DNA of 9,833 nt from Methanimicrococcus sp034006575. Lineage in GTDB: Archaea > Halobacteriota > Methanosarcinia > Methanosarcinales > Methanosarcinaceae. The stretch spans positions 1-9,833 of the forward strand of contig JAVESN010000064.1 of NCBI GenBank assembly GCA_034006575.1, read 5' to 3'. The notes under the pieces were generated by a model, which was given only the letters and a program-made list of their open reading frames with translations, was not told the origin of the DNA and did not search any database. Of this stretch, positions 1-5,944 are shown in pieces. Made by a program: the position numbers and the translations under genes. How positions within the stretch are numbered: the stretch's first letter is position 1; each line of letters starts with the position of its first letter.

Positions 1-182
1 CTCTCGCGAACGTGTGTCTGAAATCAAATGTTTCCATTAAGCCTGCTTTTATCAAAATCTTTTCAAAAATAATTCAACCCGGAATTTAATAAACGGTTGC
101 ATTATGATCGGTTCATTTTTTAATATATATGAATGCGGATTAAAAGACATGACTATGAAAAATGATGAAATAAAAGATTAAA

Positions 183-235
183 TTTATATCAACGGATGTA
201 ATAATGAATATATTATGTCATAATAATGACATAAT
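183..235 (+). promoter_or_regulatory. Candidate promoter and palindromic operator of the antitoxin gene
   Basis: TTTATAT at 183-189 fits an archaeal TATA box. A perfect inverted repeat follows: ATTATGTCAT at 212-221, spacer AATA, ATGACATAAT at 226-235. If the TATA box is used, transcription would start near 210-215, so the palindrome would overlap the start site, where a repressor could block it. Phd/YefM-family antitoxins usually bind palindromes in their own promoters. That this palindrome is the operator is inferred from position and symmetry. A weakness is the roughly 130 bp of A-rich leader between it and the start codon. Confidence 0.4.
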
Positions 236-240
236 TTCGA

Positions 241-354
241 ACAAAGAATCAAAATAAAATCAAAAATAAAATAAAAAATAAAATCGAAAACAAAATCGAA
301 AATAAAATCAAAAAGATAATTTTTCAAAAAATAAAATAAAAAATAAAAAGAAAA
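241..354. repeat. A-rich low-complexity tract
   Basis: Almost pure A with regularly spaced T and C interruptions. Around 275-312 it falls into near-identical 12-base steps of the form AAAAyAAAATCr. A-tracts at near-helical spacing could give intrinsic DNA curvature. If transcribed, it would be a long unstructured 5' leader of the antitoxin gene. No function is assigned. Confidence 0.6.
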
Positions 355-367
355 GGGTGATACAAAA

Positions 368-622
368 ATGTCTATAGAAATCAGACCTGTGACAGATCTC
401 AGGTATAAATTTAATGAAATAGAGGAGGCTGCAAAAACGAAACCGGTTTATTTAACACGAAACGGTCATGGGATTCTCGTTGTTATGAGTATAGATAATT
501 TTTCTAAAATGACGAATGATATCGATTCATTGTTAAATGAAGCCGATCGTGTCGCAAGAGAAAGTTCTGTTCGCTATGCCGGTGACGATGTGTTCAAGCG
601 GCTGAGAGAGCGATATAAATGA
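368..622 (+). CDS. Type II toxin-antitoxin antitoxin, Phd/YefM family
   Basis: This 84-residue protein matches the size and layout of Phd/YefM antitoxins. The N-terminus (RPVTDLRYKFNEIE, residues 6-19) carries the conserved helix that follows the first strand. KPVYLTRNGHGILVVMS (25-41) is the signature beta-hairpin. The tail (about 48-84) is charged and helical, as expected for the toxin-binding part. Antitoxins of this family neutralise a RelE/ParE- or Doc-type toxin and repress their own promoter. The ATG start is supported by GGGTGA at 355-360, seven bases upstream. The stop codon overlaps an ATG (ATGA at 619-622), the arrangement typical of a coupled toxin gene, but the frame there closes after 18 codons. 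The antitoxin therefore appears orphaned, although its own frame is intact. Base composition is AT-rich like the neighbouring island and unlike the core genes. Confidence 0.85.
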   Translation: MSIEIRPVTDLRYKFNEIEEAAKTKPVYLTRNGHGILVVMSIDNFSKMTNDIDSLLNEADRVARESSVRYAGDDVFKRLRERYK

Positions 623-675
623 GTTTTAAAAAATACAAATTAACAACAATTTCAACATTTGCGTTCAGATTTTGA
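619..675 (+). pseudogene. Possible vestigial toxin start, 18 codons
   Basis: The ATG at 619-621 overlaps the antitoxin TGA. The frame reads MSFKKYKLTTISTFAFRF and then stops at TGA 673-675. The ATGA overlap and the short K/Y-rich N-terminus are what one expects at the start of a RelE/ParE-like toxin, which normally runs to about 85-95 residues. No continuation that I can recognise follows in any forward frame up to about 800. I read this as the stub of a lost toxin. It could also be a chance ORF, since 18 codons prove little. Confidence 0.3.
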
Positions 676-681
676 ATTAAG

Positions 682-723
682 ACCAAAACATTAAACATTT
701 GATCTCTATACCAAAGTTTTGGT
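682..723. terminator. Inverted repeat between convergent genes
   Basis: ACCAAAAC at 682-689 is the exact reverse complement of GTTTTGGT at 716-723, with 26 bases between. It lies between the forward antitoxin gene and the convergent reverse nuclease-like gene, where a bidirectional termination structure would fit. The loop is long and the stem only 8 bp, so this is weak. It could be a remnant of deleted sequence. Confidence 0.3.
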
Positions 724-804
724 TGATATTTTCGCACTTATCTGTTGGCAAATAACAAATTCATACTACAAAATTGAGGATTGTGAATTAGAAACTCATA
801 TATA

Positions 805-1659
805 TTAGTCATATTTAAATGTGTTAATTTCCAATACATTCCACGAATTATCAAACATATTACAAACAAACAAAGAATTACTAACATAAATATACACAAA
901 TTTAAATTTATGATCCTTATTATTTTGTAATTCAATTGCATATTTCATAAATGAATTAATTTGGTCTTCATCTATAGATATAGACGATTCAAATTCAATA
1001 AATAAATTATTTTCCTAAAATATCTTATACCCTAAATTGTGATTTGATTCAATCTTATTTAATTTATCTAATTTATCGCAAAAAGGGTCCAAAAGAAAAC
1101 TATCTTTGACACGGAATACTTTTCCCACGTACCCACTATGGATAGTAGTATAGCCTTGCTTTCTAATTGATATAATAGATTTTGTGACAGATAATAATCT
1201 CTGTTTATCATTATCATCTAAACAATTATCGATATTTAATTTATGGATTACTTTATTTGGTAATTTTTTGTCTCGAAAAAAATCATTATCCATCTCAATT
1301 TTGTTGGTTTCGACAATCTCGTTATAAATCTTTTCAATTTTATTTTCGGGTAAATAAGATTTTAGAGATTGAAAGAATTTTTTCTTAGTTTCGGGTTTAT
1401 CACAACATTCAAGGAGTAATTCGTCCAAACAATTTGTTATTAATTTAATATCTTCTTCACGGGCATTATTTATTTCTTTATTATATTTTTCATATACTCC
1501 CTTTTCATTATTTTCTGAAAGAATACCATACGTAACCTCAACCCCAATACAATTAAATTCGTCTTGTAAGTCTGGTTTGTCACAAATCAAGAGATTTTTA
1601 TATTTATCCGGATAAACTTTTTCCAATACATTTTTTGCTTTGATTTCGCCCGGTTTCAT
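805..1659 (-). CDS. Nuclease-like protein with in-frame TAG (candidate pyrrolysine)
   Basis: The ATG at 1657-1659 is preceded by AGAGGT (1666-1671). The frame runs 214 codons to a TAG at 1015-1017, continues without interruption for 69 sense codons, and ends at TAA 805-807. Read through, the product is 284 residues with position 215 encoded by TAG. The first part has CDKPDLQD (26-33) and IGVEVT (38-43). This PD...ExT pattern recalls PD-(D/E)XK restriction-like nucleases, with the usual Lys replaced. KLDKLNKIESNHNLGYKIF just before the TAG and ENNLFIEFE just after it look like one continuous helix-strand unit, and the extension later has KFKFVYIYVSNSLFVC. Related nuclease-like proteins often end in such a domain, so the TAG would fall inside a fold. 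Methanosarcinaceae decode TAG as pyrrolysine, hence readthrough is plausible. A recent nonsense mutation is the alternative. The substrate is unknown; a defence role is only a guess. Confidence 0.65.
1015..1017 (-). other. In-frame amber codon inside the nuclease-like gene
   Basis: The reverse strand reads TTT TAG GAA here, followed by AAT AAT TTA TTT ATT GAA. It is the only frame-ending TAG among the genes of this window. No strong GC-rich stem-loop follows directly; the nearest symmetrical element is TCTATA/TATAGA at 971-984, too tightly closed to be convincing. In Methanosarcina a downstream stimulating element is not strictly required for TAG decoding. Confidence 0.7.
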
Positions 1660-1684
1660 AAAAATACCTCTGAAAATAATTGAA

Positions 1685-1697
1685 GAATATTAAAATA
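1685..1697 (-). promoter_or_regulatory. Candidate TATA box of the nuclease-like gene
   Basis: The reverse strand reads TATTTTAATATTC, about 30-40 bases upstream of the ATG. Transcription would start near 1668, giving a very short leader that just includes the ribosome binding site. The region is AT-rich throughout, so chance matches are likely. Confidence 0.3.
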
Positions 1698-1718
1698 CGT
1701 TGGATTAGTAAAGTGTTC

Positions 1719-1724
1719 AAAAAA
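1719..1724 (-). terminator. T-run terminator after tRNA-Leu
   Basis: The reverse strand has TTTTTT a dozen bases downstream of the tRNA 3' end. Archaeal transcription often stops at such U-tracts. Confidence 0.4.
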
Positions 1725-1736
1725 GCTAAAGTTTTA

Positions 1737-1819
1737 TGCGGGGGAAGGGAGTCGAACCCCTGAACGCCTACGCGAACAGATCTTGAGTCTGTCACCGTTG
1801 ACCACTTGGTTACCCCCGC
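1737..1819 (-). tRNA. tRNA-Leu, anticodon CAA
   Basis: The reverse strand folds into a complete type II tRNA of 83 bases including the discriminator A. The acceptor stem pairs GCGGGGG with CCCCCGC. The D-arm has ACC/GGT closing a loop that contains GTGG. The anticodon stem pairs ACAGA with TCTGT around the loop CTCAAGA, giving anticodon CAA (reads UUG). A long variable arm follows (TCGCGTAGGCGTTC), then the T-arm with the TTCGACT loop. The long variable arm and anticodon agree on leucine. No intron is present and the 3' CCA is not encoded. The DNA beyond the 3' end becomes sharply AT-rich and carries accessory genes, consistent with use of this tRNA as an integration site, but no repeated copy of its 3' end is visible in the window. 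Confidence 0.95.
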
Positions 1820-1910
1820 ATGATGTATTTATTTTAAAAATAAACAACTCTAAAATCGGTTTTTCATATAAATAGATTATGATGAAGAATTGTTCCTCCT
1901 TTTATTCGGA
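1820..1910 (-). promoter_or_regulatory. Gap with candidate tRNA promoter and an orphan Shine-Dalgarno
   Basis: Reverse-strand TTTATATG at 1865-1872 could be the TATA box of tRNA-Leu, giving a leader of about 20 bases; TTTTTAAAAT at 1831-1840 is a closer alternative. A strong Shine-Dalgarno, AAAGGAGG (1895-1902), lies about eight bases after the DUF92 stop, but no ATG, GTG or TTG follows at a normal distance. It may be left from a lost downstream gene. Confidence 0.35.
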
Positions 1911-3383
1911 TTAGAAAAGAAGGAAATAAAGAATAAAGGAGACCAGAGCGCCAAAAAATGTTGAGAAGAAATTGACGCCGCTGTTGGAAAGCCATCCTCT
2001 TTTTTGAAAAAGGGCGCCAAAAACGCTGTCAATGTTTGTCCCAAAAAATCCGCCGGCGACCGCGACCAAAACGGCAATCGGAAGAGAAGGAATCATGCCG
2101 AACACAAAAGCCAAAAGGCCGATGACGAATGACCCGGCCAGACAGGCGATTTCACCCAAAAGGCTGACGCCCCCGTCTTCGCCGGGCTTGGCTTTTCGAA
2201 AACTTGTAATCATATAAGTCGCGCCTTTTGAAGTGACGCCGATTTCACTGGCCATCGTATCGCCTGTGGCCGACGCGACGGTTCCGACGTAAGCCAACAA
2301 AAGCGGCATGCAGAGCCAACTCCATTCGGAATGCAGATTCAAAATTCCGTATAAAACGGCGACAACGAGCGCCCAAAAACTGTTTGAAAACACATTTTTA
2401 TAACAACGGCGGCCGGAATTGGATTCTGCAACGCCCGCCTCTTCTTTTTGCTTGAATTTATAATTGGTAAAAACCCCGCCGAGTATAAAAAAAGCGGACA
2501 GTAAAATAAACCACCAAAACTGAGCGAATGAAATAATTAAAACGCCGAGAACGGCCGCCGAAAAAAGTCCGGAAGCGTCCGCGATTTTAAAGCGGTACGC
2601 CAAAAACGCCAAAAGAATCGAAAATAAAGCCGCCAAAACGATTTCATTCCAAGGCGTGTAAAATCCGATTGAATAAAGCGCTCCCATCGACAGCAAAGAG
2701 CTTAAAAAAACGAAAAGGTTGGACATCTTTTCATTGAAACGAAGCGGAAGGGATTCAATCAAACTGCCGATAAAAACGCCGACGATGGAAATGAAAAGAA
2801 GATGATTGACGAAATCGGCCGCCAAATCATACCCCGTAAAATGCGCGGCAAAAAGGCCGGAAAAGAAAACGGCAAGAACCCGAATCAAAATTAAAAGGAA
2901 TTCAAGCGATAGAGAGAGGTTTTTAAAACGGTTTTTTTCACATCCCTCGTGACAAAATGAATCCGAATGAAATAAAGAATACCAAGAGCGCATACAAAAA
3001 ATCGTCATTGCCAATGCTTGAACAATGAGAAAACTTGGAAAGGAAATGAAATCCAAATCCCAAACACCGATGAAATAGGAAAGTAAAAAACAAACCGCCA
3101 AAAGACCTGTCAGTCGGCGCGTATCAATCAAAAATTGGCGCGATTTTTCATTCGATAAATGAAAAACGGAAGCGACTTTTTGAAAAAACGAAGTGAAAGA
3201 CAAAAGAAAGAGAACAAAACAAATCGCAACGAAAAGCCAAAGCGGTAAAACGGCCGCGGATAATATAAACAGGATTCCCGCAACATATTTGGCCGAATAG
3301 TATTTTTTGTATGAAAAAACTTTATCGGTGTTTCTGTCGGTATTTATGTCGGTGCTTTTATCGACGGCCGTTGTTTTACTCAA
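1911..3383 (-). CDS. DUF92 family integral membrane protein
   Basis: This 490-residue protein has many hydrophobic segments, ten or more, from about residue 33 to the end. The C-terminal half, from about residue 263, is a clear DUF92 domain (TIGR00297 type). It has ADASGLFSAAVLG near its start, GDTMASEIG (374-382), KPGEDGGVS (399-407), GTNIDSVFGALFQ (448-460) and NSGVNFFST (467-475). DUF92 includes plant VTE6, a phytyl-phosphate kinase; the archaeal members have no established reaction that I can name. The N-terminal half is less clear. GSLIESLPLRFNEKM (206-220) faintly recalls the ESLP...DDN motif of dolichol/phytol kinases, but I see no other catalytic motif of that family. The start is TTG at 3381-3383, backed by AGGAG about 10 bases upstream; there is no early Met. 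Residues 10-21 contain a small STDINTDRNTDK repeat. It lies 103 bp downstream of the helicase gene on the same strand, with T-tracts between, so it may have its own promoter. Confidence 0.85.
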   Translation of the reverse strand: MSKTTAVDKSTDINTDRNTDKVFSYKKYYSAKYVAGILFILSAAVLPLWLFVAICFVLFLLSFTSFFQKVASVFHLSNEKSRQFLIDTRRLTGLLAVCFLLSYFIGVWDLDFISFPSFLIVQALAMTIFCMRSWYSLFHSDSFCHEGCEKNRFKNLSLSLEFLLILIRVLAVFFSGLFAAHFTGYDLAADFVNHLLFISIVGVFIGSLIESLPLRFNEKMSNLFVFLSSLLSMGALYSIGFYTPWNEIVLAALFSILLAFLAYRFKIADASGLFSAAVLGVLIISFAQFWWFILLSAFFILGGVFTNYKFKQKEEAGVAESNSGRRCYKNVFSNSFWALVVAVLYGILNLHSEWSWLCMPLLLAYVGTVASATGDTMASEIGVTSKGATYMITSFRKAKPGEDGGVSLLGEIACLAGSFVIGLLAFVFGMIPSLPIAVLVAVAGGFFGTNIDSVFGALFQKRGWLSNSGVNFFSTFFGALVSFILYFLLF

Positions 3384-3403
3384 CTTCTTGTTCTCCTGTC
3401 CGG

Positions 3404-3412
3404 ATTATAAAT
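3404..3412 (-). promoter_or_regulatory. Candidate TATA box of the DUF92 gene
   Basis: The reverse strand reads ATTTATAAT about 25 bases upstream of the TTG start. Used as a TATA box, it would place the transcript start almost at the start codon, which fits poorly with the visible AGGAG site. It supports separate transcription only weakly. Confidence 0.3.
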
Positions 3413-3447
3413 GAAAATTGAATATTCTTTTTTCTATTAAATCGTTT

Positions 3448-3484
3448 GGAAAAAAGAAAATAAAAATGAAAATAAAAATAAAAG
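3448..3484 (-). terminator. T-rich terminator after the helicase gene
   Basis: Directly after the helicase TAA the reverse strand has a run of T-tracts broken by single A or C (for example TTTTATTTTTATTTTC), ending in TTTTTTCC. Serial U-tracts are the normal archaeal termination signal. It separates the helicase and DUF92 transcripts at least partly. Confidence 0.55.
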
Positions 3485-3486
3485 AA

Positions 3487-5124
3487 TTAATCATAATTCT
3501 TTGATTTTTTATTGTCAATTCTTTTTGTCGCGAAATCTTTGTTGTGCGCGCCTTTGCTGCCGGATTTGCCGTAACCGGATCCGCCTTTGTATTTTCCGGC
3601 GCCTTTGCGATCGTCGGATTTGCCGCCGCTTTTGCGCTCGCCGTATCCGGATCTGCCGCCTTCTCTTCGACCGCCATCGTCACGGTTGCCGCGGTATCCG
3701 CGATCCTCTTTTCTGTTTCCGTTTCGGTCCGTGAATTTTCCTCTTCGTCCCTCGATTTCATAACTTTTTTGGGGGATTTGCGCGAACATTTCGTCAATGA
3801 TTTTATCATCGGCGCGCGGCAAAATTCGACTTTCGTAACAGGTTTTTAAAAGGCAGGTGACGGCGTCTTCTGCGGAGCGCTCATCCGTTATCAAGGAGTG
3901 CGCGAATTCGCGGAACGGATCGGAGTCTTCCGTTAAAACGAAATCGGACTGAATGATTAAAGACAGGTCGTGATGCAATTTATCACGTTTCATGGCGGCC
4001 ACTTGGTCGGCGTTTGGAAGCACAACGCGGCGAACGTCTGCGTTGGCGGCTCTTTTAATGAAAGAGAATTTTCTGAAATCGGCCGGCGTTAAAAGCGTAA
4101 TCGCGATTCCCGTTTTTCCGGCGCGCCCGGTTCTTCCGATTCTGTGCGTGTAAGATTCGGGGTCTTGCGGGATATCGTAATTGACGACATGCGTTAATTC
4201 GTTGACGTCGATACCGCGGGCGGCAACATCGGTCGCAACCATGATTCTCAATTTTTGCTTTCGGAAACGGTCCATGATTCGAATGCGCTGCTCTTGCAAG
4301 ATGTCTCCGTGAATCACGTCGGCGTCATATCCGCGCTCTTCCAATCTTTGAACGACTTCATCGGAAGTGTCTTTTCGGGCGCAGAAAACCAAACCGTAAA
4401 ATTCGGGGTCGGAGTCGATAACGCGGCAGAGCGCTTCGAATTTTAAGGCCGGGGAAACGTCAATGGAAAGCTGTTCGATTAATGCGGCTTCTTTGATTTT
4501 TTCAACCGAAACCATTTCGTATTGGCCCATGTATTTTTTGGCGATTCCCAAAATGGGTTTGGGCATTGTCGCGGAGAAACAGAGCATGCGTTTGTCGTCG
4601 TTGGTGTGCTGAATGATTTTTTTAATATCGTCGATGAATCCCATGTTTAACATTTCATCGGCTTCATCCAATACGAAATAAGAAATTCGGGATAAGTCCA
4701 AGCGTTTTCTGTCAATCAAATCGATGATGCGCCCGGGCGTTCCGACAACGATGTCCGCGCCGGCGGCGAGGGCTTTGAGTTGGATCGGAATCGGCTGGCC
4801 GCCGAAAACGGGAACGATGTTTAATCCTTTGATGCCGCCAAAAGAAGACATTTCATCGCAAACTTGAATGGCAAGCTCGCGTGTCGGCGCTAAAATAATG
4901 GCCTGGACATGGCCGGTTTTTTCCGTGATGTTTTGAATAATCGGAACGCCGAAAGCCGCCGTTTTTCCGGAGCCGGTTTGGGCTTGTCCGATAATGTTGC
5001 AATCCCCGCTTAAGAAAAGAGGGATGGTTTGAATTTGAATCGGTGTCGGGTGCTCATATCCTTTGAGAAGGAGAGAGTGAGCGATTCGGTCAGAAATGCC
5101 AAGGTCTTGAAAGGTGGTTGTCAT
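3487..5124 (-). CDS. DEAD-box ATP-dependent RNA helicase with RG/GYG-rich tail
   Basis: This 545-residue protein carries the full helicase motif set. These are the Q motif (F5 and PTPIQIQ, 27-33), motif I AQTGSGKT (48-55), Ia PTRELA (80-85), GG (108-109), Ib TPGR (129-132), II DEAD (153-156), III SAT (184-186), IV LVFCAR (245-250), V ATDVAARGID (297-306) and VI HRIGRTGRAGK (327-337). It should unwind short RNA duplexes with ATP in the cytoplasm, in ribosome assembly or RNA turnover, like bacterial CshA/DeaD and the cold-induced DeaD of Methanococcoides. Residues 380-450 form a helical accessory region. Residues 459-545 are a basic, disordered tail rich in RG, GYG and SGK, typical for non-specific RNA binding; no DbpA-type RNA-binding domain is visible. 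ATG 5122-5124 is preceded by GGAG about 10 bases upstream. The 5' side has a long gene-free region that may include a regulated leader. Confidence 0.96.
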   Translation of the reverse strand: MTTTFQDLGISDRIAHSLLLKGYEHPTPIQIQTIPLFLSGDCNIIGQAQTGSGKTAAFGVPIIQNITEKTGHVQAIILAPTRELAIQVCDEMSSFGGIKGLNIVPVFGGQPIPIQLKALAAGADIVVGTPGRIIDLIDRKRLDLSRISYFVLDEADEMLNMGFIDDIKKIIQHTNDDKRMLCFSATMPKPILGIAKKYMGQYEMVSVEKIKEAALIEQLSIDVSPALKFEALCRVIDSDPEFYGLVFCARKDTSDEVVQRLEERGYDADVIHGDILQEQRIRIMDRFRKQKLRIMVATDVAARGIDVNELTHVVNYDIPQDPESYTHRIGRTGRAGKTGIAITLLTPADFRKFSFIKRAANADVRRVVLPNADQVAAMKRDKLHHDLSLIIQSDFVLTEDSDPFREFAHSLITDERSAEDAVTCLLKTCYESRILPRADDKIIDEMFAQIPQKSYEIEGRRGKFTDRNGNRKEDRGYRGNRDDGGRREGGRSGYGERKSGGKSDDRKGAGKYKGGSGYGKSGSKGAHNKDFATKRIDNKKSKNYD

Positions 5125-5608
5125 AATTTATATCTCCAAATATTTTTTAAAAACAACGTCAAACCCTAAAACGGTAAAGAACTTCACTCTGGCTTGCAAA
5201 GAGACCGACTCGTTCGACATTCCGAACGGAAAAAGGCGGCAGGAACAAAAATAAATCACTGCGCCGAAAGCCGCTGAAACATAATCAGCAAATCAATAAC
5301 ACTTTAACGAAGAACAGGGAAAACGCTGTATTTCAATCGGTCGTTACAAAAAAGATAAAACATAATCGGAAACGATATCCATTTCTCTTCAATTGTCGGA
5401 ACACGACCCCATTCCGGAAAAACAATTCTCACAAATTTTTGAATAATCTTTTTGATGCACCGTAATGCACCCCAGAGAAAACGAATCCGGATAAGAAACA
5501 ACTAAACAATATCCCGATATATGAATCTTTCTTATAAAAAGAAATGTAAAAGAAAAGAAGAAACGCAAAAGTACAAAACACAAAAGAGAAGGGGAGAGAT
5601 TAAAGTAA
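5125..5608. other. Long gene-free region upstream of the helicase
   Basis: Short reverse-strand ORFs exist here but show no domain or codon pattern that I trust. Positions 5160-5300 are noticeably richer in G+C than the rest of the gap and include a hairpin at 5211-5228, so a structured leader of the helicase mRNA or a small RNA is possible. A short 10-base direct repeat around ATGCACC occurs at about 5453-5472. Helicase promoter candidates such as TTTAAAAAATATT (about 5140-5152) are weak. Confidence 0.4.
5211..5228 (-). other. Hairpin in the putative helicase leader
   Basis: CGTTCG (5211-5216) pairs exactly with CGAACG (5223-5228) around a 6-base loop, extended by one G-U pair. It lies about 90-105 bases upstream of the helicase start. 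Cold-induced helicase genes in archaea and bacteria can have long structured leaders; here this is inferred only from the G+C content and the hairpin. Confidence 0.3.
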
Positions 5609-5882
5609 AGATATTTATAATGATAACAATAAGATTTGATAAGAAAAAGATGAGATTTGACAAAAAATAAAAATAAGACTTGACGAGAATTCAAAATAAA
5701 ATTTTATAAGAATAAAATGTGAGATTTGATAAGAATTCAAAAAAAGAATTGACGAAAATTAAAAATAAAAATTGACGAAAATTCAAAGTGAAATATTATA
5801 AGAATAGAATGTGAAATTTTATAAGAATTCAAAAAAATAATTGACAAGAATTCAAAATAAGATTTGACCGGAATTGCAAAAA
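5609..5882. repeat. 23-bp tandem repeats in a 92-bp higher-order array
   Basis: Twelve diverged units start at 5609, 5632, 5653, 5676, 5699, 5722, 5745, 5768, 5791, 5814, 5837 and 5860. The step is exactly 23 bp except one of 21 bp. Three unit types recur in fixed order. B has TTTATAAGAAT and usually ends in ATGTG. C has TGATAAGAATTC or TTATAAGAATTC and usually ends in AAAAAA. The A pair has TTGACgAGAATTCAAAATA-like sequence. The order B-C-A-A appears three times, giving a nested repeat of about 92 bp. The array is about 80% A+T, cannot be coding (23 is not a multiple of three, and stops are frequent), and ends about 60 bp before the geranylgeranyl reductase gene. Unit B contains TATA-box-like cores. 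Function unknown. Confidence 0.85.
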
Positions 5883-5944
5883 AATAAAAAAATGAGAAAT
5901 AAGAATCGAATTGAGAATACGTTGTTTAAAAGTTTGGTGTTAAG

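Larger units (their letters stand above)
1..367. other. AT-rich leader region without a convincing gene
   Basis: No well-supported gene is visible. One forward frame is open from the left edge to a TAA at 87-89 (28 codons) and could be the 3' end of an upstream gene, but nothing in it is recognisable. A 25-codon ATG ORF lies at 104-181 without a good ribosome binding site. The stretch also holds a TATA-like box at 183-189, a perfect palindrome at 212-235 and an A-rich low-complexity tract at about 241-354. These probably form the control region of the antitoxin gene that follows. Confidence 0.5.

Noticed and set aside
104..181. 25-codon forward ORF starting ATG ATC GGT
   Set aside because: No convincing ribosome binding site and too short to judge. 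Its stop lies just before the TATA-like box, so it is probably chance.
738..941. Reverse-strand 67-residue ORF, hydrophobic
   Set aside because: It overlaps the post-TAG continuation of the nuclease-like gene in another frame, lacks a ribosome binding site, and its protein is mostly I, L and N as expected from AT-rich DNA.
3405..3849. ORFs on both strands over the helicase tail
   Set aside because: They are frame shadows of the RG/GYG-rich tail, with low-complexity Ala/Thr or Arg/Cys products.
5304..5694. Two overlapping reverse-strand ORFs, one with a Cys-containing end (KICENCFSGMGSC)
   Set aside because: No family pattern recognised. The upstream part of the longer ORF runs into the repeat-flanking AT-rich DNA and is dominated by F, L, S and Y. 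No Shine-Dalgarno was found.
5680..5870. TTGAC plus TATAAG elements as bacterial sigma-70 promoters
   Set aside because: They are periodic parts of the 23-bp array, and the window is archaeal, where such promoters are not used.
5609..5882. CRISPR array
   Set aside because: The units are contiguous and diverged, with no unique spacers between constant repeats, and no cas genes are present.
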